Part shown: positions 47,506 to 59,039 of the stretch, in pieces | How the letters are laid out: each line of letters begins with the position of its first letter | Numbering within the stretch: position 1 is the first letter of the stretch | Source: Phascolarctos cinereus | Taxonomy: Eukaryota; Chordata; Mammalia; Diprotodontia; Phascolarctidae | NCBI RefSeq assembly: GCF_002099425.1 | Contig: NW_018344037.1 | Coordinates: 9,633,001 to 9,697,000, forward strand | Reading direction: 5' to 3' | Length of the DNA: 64,000 nucleotides | Translations under genes and position numbers: made by a program | The notes under the pieces: generated by a model | Seen by the model: the letters and a program-made list of their open reading frames with translations, nothing else | Told to the model about the DNA's origin: nothing | Database searches by the model: none

Positions 47506-48574
47506 ATGAGCACACAGACAAAATGAACTTGACCATAAAAAGGCACTACAGTGGCAGGGAAGATCAAGGTATAAACTCAGAAGAAGAAACCAATGTGATA
47601 AGAGATATGAGCAAAGCCTCTAAGAAATCTACTAATTGGATCCATTCCCAACAAAATTCTTCTAAGAGTCAAAGGCATAGAAAAGAATGGTAGAGGAAAA
47701 ACTGGAAAAAGAAATGAGAATGATGCAAGAAAATTATGGAAAGAGAATTAACAGCTTGATGAAAGAAATGCAAAAGAAAAAAAATGATGAAAATAACAGC
47801 TTAAAAATCAGAATTGGCCAAATAGTAAAAATGGTACAAAATCTCACTGAAGAAAATAATTCTTCAAAAATTAGACTTGTCTAAATGTGAGCTAATGTCT
47901 CCATGAGACATCAAGAAACAATGAAACCAAATCAAAAGAATGAAAAATAGAAGAAAATGTGAAATATCTCATTGAAAAAGCAACTGACTTAGAAAATAGG
48001 TCAAGAAGAGAAAATTTAAGAATTATGGGATTACCAGAAAGCCATGATAAGAAAGTGCCAACATATAATCTTTTAAGAAATTAAAAAGAAAATCATTGTG
48101 CTATCTTAGATCCAGAGGGTAAAAATATAAACTGAAAGAATCTACCAATCACATCCTGAAAGAGATTTCAAAATGAAAACTCCTAGGAATATTATGGTCA
48201 AATGCAAGAACTCCCAGGCCAAAGCAAAAGTAGTGCAAGCAGCCAGAAAGAAATCATTCAAATATTGTGGAACTAAAGATCACACAAAATGTTATAGCTT
48301 GTACCTTTAAGACATGGAAAGCCAAGAATATGATATTCCAAGAGGCAAAGGACCTAGGATTACAATCGAGAGTGGTCTTCCAAGAAGAAAAAAAAATAGT
48401 ATATTTCTTCTGGGGGAAAGATGGATATTTAATGAAGTAGAGGACTTTCAAGCATTCCCGATAAAAAGACCAGAGCTGAATAGAAAATCTGAGATTCATG
48501 CACAATACTTAAGAGAAGAATATAAAGGTAAACATAAAGACAAAGACTCAAGAAGCATAAAAAGAAAATCATGA
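47506..48574 (+). pseudogene. L1 ORF1 remnant (RNA-binding protein of L1)
   Basis: L1 ORF1p is a trimeric RNA-binding chaperone of the L1 ribonucleoprotein. Visible here, in order, are a Lys/Glu-rich coiled-coil-like part (47687-47884: EEKLEKEMRMMQENYGK) and then LENRSRRENLRIMGLPE at about 47988-48040. The latter is the signature at the start of the RRM domain. Then come a C-terminal domain trace with aagcagccagaaagaaatc near 48236 and the end frame 48314-48574 (IFNEVEDFQAFPIKRPELNRK). Stops and frameshifts separate these parts, so no full protein is made. The start at 47506 is a guess by comparison with the usual position of the ORF1 ATG. Confidence 0.8.
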
Positions 48575-48922
48575 GATTCCATAAAGTTAAACAGTTTATA
48601 TTCCTATATGGGAAGATGACACGTGTAACTTTTAAGAACTTTATCAATATTTGGGCATTTATTTGGGCAGTTAGAAGGAGTCTACATAGAGAGAGGACAT
48701 GAACGTAAGGCATTTATATTGAGATAATCTCAAAAAAAAAAACCCAAAGGGTTGAGAAAGAGGAATGCACTGGGAGAAGGGGGAAGGGAGAGGTAGAATG
48801 GGGAAAATTTTCTCACATAAAAGGGGCACACAACAGTTTTCAGAGTAAAGGGGGAAATGGGAGTAGGTGGGCAATGCTTGAACCTAACTCAGGAATTAGT
48901 TTAAAAAGGGATGTACATATAC

Positions 48923-48973
48923 ATGTATATGTGTATCTATCTATCTATCTGTCTATCTATCTATCTATCTATC

Positions 48974-49015
<42 letters not shown>
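48923..49015. repeat. (ATCT)n(CA)n microsatellite inside half-L1
   Basis: Imperfect tatc units are followed by about 20 ca units. A shorter (GAAA)n run follows at 49046-49070. Confidence 0.96.
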
Positions 49016-49016
<1 letters not shown>

Positions 49017-49489
49017 TCAGGTAGGTATAGAAATCTTATGAAAAAAGAAAGAAGGAAAGAAAGAAAGAAATCTATCTTATCCAATAGGGAAATAGGAGAG
49101 CAAAGGGATAAGTGATATGGGGGGGTAGAGAGATTAAAAAGGAGGAGATCAGATAAAGGAGGCAGTGGTAAAAGGCAAAACAGACTTTTGCAGAAGAACA
49201 AGATTTAAAAAAAGATTGAGGGATAACCAGAAGAAAATACAATGAAAAAAATGCATAGTTAGTAATCATAGCTATGAATGCGAATGGAATGAACTCAACC
49301 ATAAGATGTAAGAGGAGAAGAGAATGGATTAGAAAACAGTAACAGTAATATTGTGTGATGACCAACTTTGATAGACTTAACTCTTCTCAGCAACGCAAGG
49401 ACCAAAAACAATTCCAAGACTTATGATGGAAAATGCTGTCCACATCCTTATGGAGTCTGAATGTATATAGAAGCTTAGTATTTTCTTTC

Positions 49490-49552
49490 TCTGTCTTTCT
49501 CTGTCTCTCTGTCTCCTTCTCTGTCTCTGTCTCTCTCTCACTCTCTCTCTCC
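49490..49552. repeat. (TCTG/TC)n run in L1 3' UTR
   Basis: This is an imperfect tctctgtc array within the pyrimidine-rich part of the L1 3' UTR. Confidence 0.9.
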
Positions 49553-49865
49553 ATTTCTTCTTTCTTCTGGTTCTTCCCTTTGGTTCTAATTCTTTTTTTT
49601 TACAACATAATTAATATGGAAATATGATTAATAGGATTTTATATGTAGAGCCTGTATTAGATTACATGCCATCTTGGAGAGGAAAGAGGGGAGAGAAAGG
49701 GAGAAAATTTGGAACTCAAAATCTTATGGAAGTGAGTGTTGAAAAGAAACAAACAAAAAAAGACACCCACATATATCTATATCTATATCTACCTATATAT
49801 AAAAGAGAGATAAGGTGTCAGAAAATTAAGAAATTATCACCTTTAATGCAGTCCAAGATTAAGGA

Positions 49866-49869
49866 TGTG

Positions 49870-49907
<38 letters not shown>

Positions 49908-49914
49908 CACACAC

Positions 49915-49945
<31 letters not shown>

Positions 49946-49980
49946 TGCACGCATACACACCCATATATATATACATCAAA
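49866..49980. repeat. (TA)n(CA)n compound microsatellite
   Basis: Alternating ta and ca blocks lie just after the half-L1 tail. Open frames on both strands here are artefacts. Confidence 0.97.
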
Positions 49981-49984
49981 GAAA

Positions 49985-52900
49985 TTAGTACTAAATTTAT
50001 ATGTTTTGATGAGTGTGTTTAATCCAAATTCAATGATACTTAAAATTAAATCTGTAATTTTCAAATCAACAGTTGTAGGTTTTTATTTGTACCTTGAAGC
50101 CAAATACTTGTAGTTGTTTGTAGCTCAAAGCCAGGTAATGTGAAATACAAGATAACATGAAGTTGAAAATAGTAAAAGGATATTTGTATGATTTTAGTCA
50201 ATATGATGTAAGTCTCAGTGATAGATGCTGACACACCCATCGTTTTTCAACCTCCAAGTGATGTCAATTAGCCACAGAAAGGGGTGAAAGTTCCTGTGAT
50301 TTGTTTGGCAACATGTTTATGAAAATCAGCTCAGTGCAGCTGTCTTCCATTTGTTTCATCTGGAAACTAAGCCAAGCTAAAGTAGTTCTTCATGATGAAA
50401 TGGCAGGGACCTGCCAAGATACTTTTATTACTTAGCAACTTGGCAGTAAGAAATGCTAAGATATTACAATCGTTCATATCTGTGAATGGAGACAGGCTTT
50501 CAACGGATGTCTTTCCAGCATTAACAAGATTAAGATGTGTCCACATGTCCCTGGCTTATACTTAGAACTGATAGGAGGATAATTTTAAAATTGGAGACTT
50601 TTACTATTTCAATATTAATTTTCTCAGAAGCCCTTCATTCATATGTGCCAATCTTGATCTAAGGCTTTAATCTGACTGAACCTTGGTAGTGATAGGGACT
50701 TCAGTTAAACTGACTTTTGATATTCCTTTTTGAAATGCGGTAGGGGTGGGAATTGAGTAGGGTGAAACCATTGACAAAATATGTAAAAAAAATAATTCAA
50801 CAGGCATAAATCTATGAAATAATAACAAGAAGCTTACCATTCATTTCCAGAATTTTAAGAAGTGTTGTAGGTTACTTCTTGACTGCACAAATTTCACAGA
50901 ATGTGAAAGCAACAGTGATGACACCAGGCATCATTTAGACAGCTGCTTTTCCAGATTTTCTACTTTACTTTGCCAGTGTGTCCCCTTTCCATAAAGTGCA
51001 TCTCATTTAAATACCAGGTTTCTTTTAAAGAAAAGTTGCTCACAAATAGATGGGTGATTCTGAGGTGAATCTGCATATCTCGGGAATATCAATATCTGTC
51101 TATATCTATCTATGATTTCTAAATACTTTATCTGCTTGGTTTAAAGCTTCTTTGATGGCATATGAAATAGCAGTTTTCAGATTCCCACCCTACAGTGCTA
51201 GCCCCCAAAGTTCTTTTTCCATTTATTCACTTATTCAGAAAAAAAGAGATGAAAAATGTGATTACTAAGGGTACCAATTAAATTGAACCTGTAAGTATTC
51301 TATGGACACCAAAACTTTAGGAAAAAAAAATAAAATTTCATCAGATAACTGAATATTTTATTTATCTGAGATCCAAAATTAATAAATAAGAAAAATACTT
51401 GAAAGACTGAATTGTTCATTTCATATATTTCCTTGGTGGTAGATAGGTAGACCCTCAACATTTATATTTAATAATTCAGTTGAGTCAGTGGCAACCAATG
51501 ACTGATACAGCCAAATGACACTTCAACCCTCAGATACAATGAGTTTCAAGACATGATATTTCACTGAATTCTGTATCACTCTTGCTAGTTACTATAAGAT
51601 GCCCTGATTACAAACACCTTCATGCCAAGGAATTTCAGTGACTCTTCTAGGTTCTAGGAGCTACTTCCAAGTGTTAGAAAGGTAATCTGCCTCTCCTATT
51701 TATTCTTCAGTCTTTAGCAGAAACTATTGTCTAAATGGATCATTATCTGGTAAAGTATTTTACTGCCGCTAAAGGGGATGGCTAGCCAAATGCACTGTCA
51801 TATGTATGATTATGAGTTATTGGTGGACTTGGTCCAGTCATCTCATTAGACAGCAAATATTAAAAATATGAATGATACTAGTGTTCTCTTGGATTCTTCC
51901 AGATATGAGACATGCTACTCTTTGTAGAGTTCCTGATCCTTTGTCAGCCATCATAATGTTAATGTAAGTACCAGTTTCCATGTGAGACATGTAGGACAAC
52001 ACTTTGGAAACAACATATTTTGGAGGCTGCTTATGATATGTTATCCACAAAGTATCCTTTTATAATATTGATTTGAAGGATTGGGAACACTCTTTGACTA
52101 GTATATATGTGGTTACATTTTATAGACAGACTTTTCTGATTGATTGGTCTTTCAGGAAACTCCAAGTTGACACACTTAGTAGTCTCAGATACAAGTGAAA
52201 ATTATCAGAGATGATGCCTATAATTGTAATTTAATATGATGACCCTAAAGATAACATTTTTTTCTAATATAATTTTGGGAAGCAATTGTTATGTCAGGGG
52301 AATCAGCTTTCTCAATTCAGGTACCAAGAATTCTTATGACAAAAAAACTTGGAAGATGCTGTCATTATGTTATAGTTGGGGGTGGGGAGCAAAGCCCAGA
52401 GACAGGCTTCTTCTAAAAGTTATAGAGAGGGTAAGGGAAAACCTGTTGTACTTGTAGCATGTAAACTATGAGGTTGTTATAGGTAGCTATATTTCACAGG
52501 AAAAAGAAAACACCTTAGGATGCAACAAGAAAAGATCAGTAACATATGTCTATTACATTTAAGTATTATACTTGTATCTTTTACCTGAGTTCAGTGAATC
52601 AGTATTTATAACTAAGCCTCAATTTTAGGAAATTTCTTGATATCCAGAAAGCTCTAAAAAATGGCCATAAATCTAGATTGAAATAAGGAATTTGAAAAAG
52701 AAAATAGAAAAGTTAATATTAAATGAGGTGAGATGAAAGAAGTTTGCTTGTCTAATATAAAGCAAAAAAAAGCAGTCCTGTTGTCAGAAATACTAAAATG
52801 TTTAAAAAATTGTTAAGTCAATCTGATCTCTTTTTTTAATCAATAATCATCAACTTGCTTTAGATTCTTTTTCTATCTATTAAGAATTTTAATCAAACTT

Positions 52901-53306
52901 TCTCTGAATTTTTTTTTCTTTTAGCCTCTTCTTTCCCAATTCTATGCATCCTCTAAAATTTATCAGTGCAGGCAAAGTAATAGATATAAATAATGATAGT
53001 TATTAAGGAGAAATGGAATACAAAGGGTTACTTAGAAGAATTACACACTAGTTCCTATCCTGAGCGTTAATGAGAGTTCATTGCTAATCCATTGGGTCCT
53101 GTTTTTGTTTATCCAATCACAGGATTGTTTTATTTATAGTACCCAAGTGCCTGTTTTGGCAATGGGCTCCCAATATATTAACCAAAAAGCAGAACAATAC
53201 ACAAGCAGGCCTTCCTTTAAAAAACATATCAGCCAACTTAGAAAGAGAAATATTTAGTGGCTATTTAAACTGCACCAATGGCTGCTAGGAAACAGAATGC
53301 ATGTGA

Positions 53307-53341
<35 letters not shown>

Positions 53342-54085
53342 AGGTTAAAAAAACAAAACAAAACAATATATAGTATTATATACTATAATGATAGGGCAGC
53401 TAATCAAGCAAAACCACTGTTTTCCAATTTCAGTTTACTTTAAACTGGTCAGTGCGAAGTAATAAAGGGATAGAGCTAGTGAGTGAAGATTGTCTTGTAT
53501 CTATCTAAAATCCAGAATTAAAATAGGAAAAGAGGCGGGCAGAATATCATGTTTATTGTCTTAACTATTATATTTTAAAACTTACATGTCTAAACAGTTA
53601 AACTTTATTACTTGGTAAGTTACAAGGGATATATTTGTTGTCTTCTACTGATATGGCAGAGTTAGGCATATGTTTCCATCATTGTTTGATTGTTCTTGAT
53701 TAAAAAAAAGTTTTCTTTCAGAGACATTAGCCTATAGAACTACCTTGGTAAGTCTTATAGGCTGTTGAATACCTACTATAATTACCTGATACATCTAATC
53801 CATTCTCACTGCTGCCTCCAAAATTGTACCTTACGTTTATCTCCTTTTCAGATAATCTCTCCCTTCTGTGTTTCATCTCATTAAAGTTTATTCATCTTGG
53901 CCAGAGTAATAAAAAATAATAAATAAAAAAAATATGCTGGATCCGTAATAGGTGTACAGCAAATAATGATTAGAATTTACAAAAGTATATATGGAATGAA
54001 AGTGAAATATTTTAAGAGAATATTTTTTTTCCTTTTGGGGTTAAGAAAAAAATAATATTATACTATTATATTAATAACTAGTTGT
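49985..54085. other. About 4 kb without recognisable transposons
   Basis: This is the longest repeat-poor stretch. The first kilobase (50200-51120) has mixed base composition and no low-complexity sequence. It contains no open frame above 83 codons and no repeat I know. A (GT)n array sits at 53310-53340. It may hold conserved regulatory DNA, but nothing in the sequence alone proves that. Confidence 0.5.
53310..53341. repeat. (GT)n microsatellite
   Basis: This is a gt array of about 16 units. Confidence 0.97.
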
Positions 54086-54117
54086 TAATTTGTGATCTAC
54101 CCTTTTCTTCCTATTTC

Positions 54118-54696
54118 TGTGAAGGTCCAACTCCTGAAAAGGTCAGTCAGCCTTTGAAGGACATGAATGACTGACTGATGAGATTTTCCTAGTCCTGAAG
54201 GCATGTGCATGTTAGGCAGAACTCCACCCACTGGGAGACCTAATTTTTGTTTAAGAATGTAATTTGAATTCAGTCTTGGCAAACCTTTGCCTGGGAGAAG
54301 GACTCTCTGTCCTTGGTCCCCTCCATTAGCATTTAAGGCAACCCAGCTCATGAAGGAGAAAATTAGCTATAGAGGTCTGGATGAAAATGTCTTCTGCTCA
54401 GAGGCCTTGAGTCTGCTGAACCTCACGATCAAACCATGTTCTCAGCAGGAAGAGCTGAAGACTTTCATACCACCTCGTTGTTAAATGTCCACCAATCAGG
54501 GTTGATTTTATTTGTCAGGGGAGTTCCTTTTCAGAAGGGATTTAAGGTGTTTCAGTCTCCCTTGGCATCTTTGGTTAGTGAGAAAAACTACTGACTGTCA
54601 ATTTATTGATTACTGGCTACTCTAATTAATAAATTGATGAATAATTATCCATATACTCTTTCTCTTGGGTTTTCATTCATCACAGAGTTGTTGGCA
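54118..54696 (+). mobile_element. Possible retroviral LTR fossil
   Basis: This 579-bp stretch begins with TG and ends with CA. It contains a CCAAT-like box (ccaatcag, about 54491), a TATA-poor GC-richer promoter-like middle and an aataaa signal near 54626, in the order expected of an LTR. A primer-binding-site-like string, tgggggtttga, follows three bases after the end. No second LTR or internal genes are seen, so it would be a lone, old remnant. Boundaries and class are inference, and no target duplication was found. Confidence 0.4.
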
Positions 54697-54699
54697 AGG

Positions 54700-55210
54700 T
54701 GGGGGTTTGATCTTTTAAGTATCTATTAAATATTTGTGAAAATATACGACTTAATTGTACTTACTTTTTCTTTAATAATTTCTTTTTTTTGAAGGGAGAT
54801 GAACAGATAAGTTGGTCAATCTTGAAATGCTATTACTTTGAGATAAGAGATTCAGTGTTTTTGATTAGCTATTTAATTCCTTTCTCCTTTTCCCATTGAT
54901 TAGTTTATTTGTGACAAATTTATACAATCAGCAAACATTTCTTCATTAGCCTTGTTTTTTGATAGCCTAATATAAAAGTGCTGTGACTGAGTCACTTTAA
55001 TCAGCATCATAATACTAAGTTTATACTTTCCTGCTTTAATCATACTGAAAAAACCATTTAATTAAATAACTTCATAATTTTCAGAATATGATGCTTATCA
55101 AATAACGGCATAACACCTACTATCTGATTAAAATACTAGTTCTAAGGAAAATTAAATGTTAATTCATTTCAAAGAAAGTAAATAAGAGTCATGGAGAAAA
55201 AAAAAACCAC
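54700..55210. other. AT-rich sequence, nothing recognised
   Basis: I see no gene or clear repeat in this stretch. Confidence 0.4.
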
Positions 55211-55214
55211 AGGA

Positions 55215-55790
55215 ATGAAATGAAAACATTTGTTAGGTACTCATTATAGGAAGAACATTGTGTTGGACTCTGTGTCATCTCTTACAGAGGTTAAATAAGA
55301 CATAATCTCTGCCCTTATGGAGCTCACACTGTACTTTTGGAATATAATATATGAATAAATAACTATAATGCAAAATGATACCATGATAAATGCTGATGAG
55401 AGATGTAAACCAAGCACAAAATTGGCGTGCTGAAAAAAGATTACCAATTCTGAGTATTGGGTTACATTTCATAAGTTAGAAAGCATTAATCTGGGATTTA
55501 AAGGTTTAGGTAGTAATTCATTGAGTGGGGAGAGTTATTCTATGAATAAGTAATGGTTTGAGCTAAGCCATAGAGAGACATGAGTGTAGCATGTGTACAT
55601 TGGATACCAAGTACAATTGAATTGGAGGAGCATTTTGTATATATAGAGGAGGAGGATATAAGGATGGAAAGGAGTAGTCTTACTAGATTGTGTAGGGCCT
55701 GAAATACCAGATTAAAGTGTTGGGCTATTGCTTAGTAGACAAGCATTCAATGAAATAATTCAAGAATAGTAGTGGTATGATGAAATATAT
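55215..55790 (-). mobile_element. L2 LINE, tail and ORF2 C-terminus
   Basis: The plus strand reads 'tctgcccttatggagctcac' at the tail side. Further on it reads 'gtttgagctaagccatagag', 'gattgtgtagggcctgaaat' and 'tcaagaatagtagtggtatg', which is reverse-complement L2. Confidence 0.62.
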
Positions 55791-55819
55791 TCATACTAAT
55801 AGCTGACACATGTAATGTT

Positions 55820-56060
55820 CCTTGAGGTAGATAGAGCACTGGGCTTGGAATCAGGAAGACTCATCTTCATGAGTTCTAGTCCAGCCTCAGACACTTACTA
55901 GCTATGTGACCCTGGGCAAGTCATTTAACCCTGTTTGCCACAGTTTCCTTGTCAGTAAAAATGAGCTAAAGGAAATGGCAAATCACATTAGTATCTTTGT
56001 TAAGAAAATCCCAAATGGGATTGTGAAGAGTCAGACATGACTGCAAACACACAACAAAAT
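55820..56060 (+). mobile_element. Long-form marsupial CORE-SINE
   Basis: The forward copy reads 'ggtagatagagcactgggct', 'gctatgtgaccctgggcaag', 'aatgagctaaaggaaatggc', 'gattgtgaagagtcagacat'. Confidence 0.83.
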
Positions 56061-56064
56061 AATA

Positions 56065-56660
56065 TTCTATTCTCCATTCAACTAGTAGAGTGATTTTTCC
56101 TAAAACAGAAGTGTGATCATGGTCCCTCCCCCACCTCCATAATCTCCAGTGTCTCCCTGTTACCTCCAGGAGCAAATAAATAATGTTCTGTTTAGCATTC
56201 ATAGCCCTTCATAACCTAACCCCTTCCTACCTTTCCTGTCCTCTTACATCTTACCCCCTAACACATGTTCTTTGATACAGTGATCTGGCCTCCTGGCTGT
56301 TCTGTGAGCAAGACACAGCATCCCTTGGATCTAGATATTTTCTCTGGCTGCCCCCTCCCCCTCCCTGGAATGCTCTGCTCTGATTACTGATCTCCTAAGC
56401 TTCTTTAAGTTTCAACTAAAATCCTACCTTCAACAGGAGGCTTTCCCTAACCCCTCTTAATTCCTGTGCTTTTCTGTTTTTAATTATTTATTTATCTTGT
56501 TTATAGCTTGCTTTGATTATATTTGTTTGTGTAGTGTCTCCACCATTAGATTGTAAGCTTCTTTAGGGCAGAAATTTTCTTTTGCTTCTTTTTGTATCCC
56601 CAATGGTTAGCACAGCTCCTGGCACATAGTAGGTATTTAATGTTTATCAAATTGAGTGTT
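56065..56660 (+). mobile_element. L2 LINE 3' end, well preserved
   Basis: The parts are ORF2 C-terminus ('gcattcatagcccttcataa', 'tctggcctcctggctgttct', 'tccctggaatgctctgctct') and tail ('attagattgtaagcttcttt', 'gcacagctcctggcacatag', 'tatttaatgtttatcaaatt'). It is the clearest L2 3' end in the window. Confidence 0.87.
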
Positions 56661-56929
56661 CTTTAAAGCTTACACATCTCTTTACACACATCATTTGACA
56701 TTCTCAAAGTCCCTATGAGATAGAAATTACAGGATCAATCAATCCCTATTTTATAAAGGCAGGATCTTAGCTTATGTCTACTATGATAACAACAACAAAC
56801 AATCCCTTAAGTTTGTATTAAGCCCCCTTCACTTTAATTGTCACCAATATATACAAATGAAAATCTAATTGCTATGCATAGTCCCTATTTTATTCATGAG
56901 TTCCAGCCCTCTATCTTAGTATGTCTCCA

Positions 56930-57240
56930 CCAAGGATACGAAACTTAACAGTGTGCAAAACTGAGCTTAGTATCTTTTCCTTGAACCTCCTCCCTTTTCT
57001 TTCTTATTTTTATCAGGGGCATCAATGCTTGCCCAATTACTGAAGTTCAAAATATCAAAGCTACCCCTGAATCCTCTTTTTCAATGTAGATATCTAATCA
57101 GTTATTTTTTTCCTACTACCATATTATGGCTTACTTCCATCTTTTGCTTGGTTAATACATGCCCAAATCATTGCAAGTATCTGCTTACGTATATCCATTA
57201 TCTGGACCTTAACTAATCCTAACTCTCCTCCAAGTTGTCA
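56930..57240 (+). mobile_element. L2-like LINE fragment
   Basis: 'aaaactgagcttagtatctt' and 'aaagctacccctgaatcctc' resemble the L2 block following the RT active site. It is strongly diverged. Confidence 0.45.
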
Positions 57241-57254
57241 TGCACTGAGATTTC

Positions 57255-57425
57255 AAACTAATTTCTCTTATGGAATTGGAGTCAGGAAGACATGATTTCA
57301 AATCTAACACATTGATTAGAGGACCAAAGAAAGAATGCTTTATTTCTCTGGCCTTTACTTTCCTCATTGCTAAAGTGAAAGGTTTGGAACTGATAATCAT
57401 TAAGGCATCTTCCAGTCCTAAACCT
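57255..57425 (+). mobile_element. MIR-like SINE
   Basis: The forward copy reads 'ggagtcaggaagacatgatt', 'ctttcctcattgctaaagtg', 'ggcatcttccagtccta'. Confidence 0.55.
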
Positions 57426-57613
57426 GATCCTCTGATCCTTCAAGTATAATGAAACTTCCCTGAACCTCCTCTAATATCATCTCCAAATACCTCCCTCAAA
57501 AAACAAAAACCCCAAAGCTTCTTCTTTCTGACTTCACTGCAATAGCAGAAAATTCTAGATTTACTATATTTTAATTTGTTGGACAGAAAATCTTTATCTC
57601 CTGTGAAATACAT

Positions 57614-57636
57614 TCACACACACACACACACACACA
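57614..57636. repeat. (CA)n microsatellite
   Basis: This is a short array of about 11 ca units. Confidence 0.95.
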
Positions 57637-57779
57637 TCTCAACACCCTAATCTTTCACTAGTTTGTTCCTAAGGACAATTTAGAAGTAAAATTGTTCTCT
57701 CCAAGGTTTGCAAGAATGGTTACATGCTAAGTCCAATAGCTTTTTCTCATACATTGTAAAACTCTGTGTAGCTCTTGAC

Positions 57780-59035
57780 ATTCTTCACCATCTTCTGAGA
57801 CTCCTCTCTGTCATGGTTCCACTTCTCCCTATTTACACATTTCAGTATTATTTTATATTTCTGGCCCATTAAAGTGAAGATATCCCTCCAGGTTTTCTCC
57901 TGGACCCTCTTTTCTTCTTTATCTCCTCTATTTCTTGGTAATATCTTATCCCGGGGGGGGGGGACAGACCTGTGGCCTTAAGGTCACATGTGGTCTTCTA
58001 GGTATTCAAGGGGTCCCCTTGCCTGAATCCAAACTTCATTGAACAAATCCCCTTAATAAAAGGATTTGTTCTGTAAAACTTGGACTCAGTCAAAAGGCTG
58101 CATCCAAGGACCTAGAAGACCACAAGGCCTCAGATTCCCAATCCTGTCTTAGCCTCAAAACTTCGATTATCCTCTCTATTCAGATAAAACTCAAATCTTT
58201 GTAACTATGTTAATTGCCCTTCTGAGCTTCATTCCTATTCCTGTTCCATCTCCAGTAGCCAGCTGGATAGTTCTACATGTATGTCTTATCAGTATTTCAA
58301 ATTTATCATTTCCAGTGGAAAACCCACTATTTTCTCCCCAAACTGATCCTTCCTCCAAACTTCCACTGTTCTAGTGAGGGCACAACCTTTGTTCCAGTCA
58401 CTGAAGTTTACATCCTTTGAGTCAATCTAGATTCTTCCTTGCCTGTCACTTCTTACGTCTGTTAAATTGCAAAATTTCATTCACAGCCATTATGATAGCT
58501 CTTAATCTTTCTAATACCCAGTACTGTCCAAGTCATTTTCCTATTTAAAAAACAAAATAAAATAAAACAAAGCAAAATGTTAACAAAACCTTATTGCTTC
58601 TAGAAGTTAAAAGAAAAAAACAAACACATTCCTGTGCTTGTCATTTAAAGTCCTATATAATGTCTCCCACTTTCCTTTTTAATTGTGTTTCATGTTTCTA
58701 TGTTTTAACCAAACTGTCTATCTCTTCCTCCAAATTAATGTTATCTCCTATATCTCCCATCCCCCATGCCTTTCACTATCATGCCTTAGTGTTTAAAGCA
58801 CTCCTTCTTCACTTCTGCCCTTAAAATTCTCCAGCTTTCTTTAGGTTTCATCTCATGTGCCATTTACTGTGGGAAGACTATTCTCATTCCAAGTTTATGT
58901 TTTCTCCCTTCACAAGGTATTATGTATGCATTAACCTTATACATTATATCTTTCATTAGAATATATGTTCCTTGAGGCCAGAAGCTAATTTTTATTTTGC
59001 TTTAAGTGTGATATGCCTATTGGGGGAAAAACTAG
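57780..59035 (+). mobile_element. L2 LINE, split by a hAT element
   Basis: The plus-strand L2 has 'ttttctcctggaccctcttt' before and 'gtgagggcacaacctttgtt' and 'gtttacatcctttgagtcaa' after the hAT insertion. An A-rich insertion-like run lies at 58545-58625. The end has 'tccttgaggccagaagctaa'. It is old, with no intact frame. Confidence 0.65.
57952..58146. mobile_element. 195-bp non-autonomous hAT transposon
   Basis: The ends are an inverted pair: a left end reading about c-ggggggggg-acagacctgtggcc, and a right end ggcctcagattcccaatcctg whose reverse complement starts caggattgggaatctgaggcc. Inner inverted blocks match too: tggtcttctaggt against acctagaagacca, and gaacaaatcc against ggatttgttc. 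The flanking 8-mers tcttatcc (57944-57951) and tcttagcc (58147-58154) fit an 8-bp hAT target duplication with one change. No transposase is encoded. The left G run has grown or mutated. Confidence 0.88.
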
Positions 59036-59039
59036 GACA

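Larger units (their letters stand above)
46760..49760 (+). mobile_element. Half-L1: 5' UTR, ORF1, ORF2 start, 3' UTR
   Basis: This is a plus-strand L1 derivative of about 3 kb. Parts in order are: 5' UTR-like sequence from about 46760, less AT-rich and with agc/cag runs; an ORF1 remnant (about 47506-48574); a long purine-rich inter-ORF spacer with its own microsatellites (48575-49240); and the first ~30 codons of ORF2 near 49252-49338 ('agttagtaatcatagctatg', 'aatgcgaatggaatgaactc'). Then, without the rest of ORF2, comes a type B 3' UTR ('atattgtgtgatgaccaact', 'gatggaaaatgctgtccaca'). The A-rich end is near 49740-49760. This layout resembles the half-L1 (HAL1) class known in mammals. Confidence 0.82.

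Noticed and set aside
48923-49015. CRISPR-like array
   Set aside because: This is a plain tetra- and dinucleotide microsatellite with no spacers; the genome is a mammal's.
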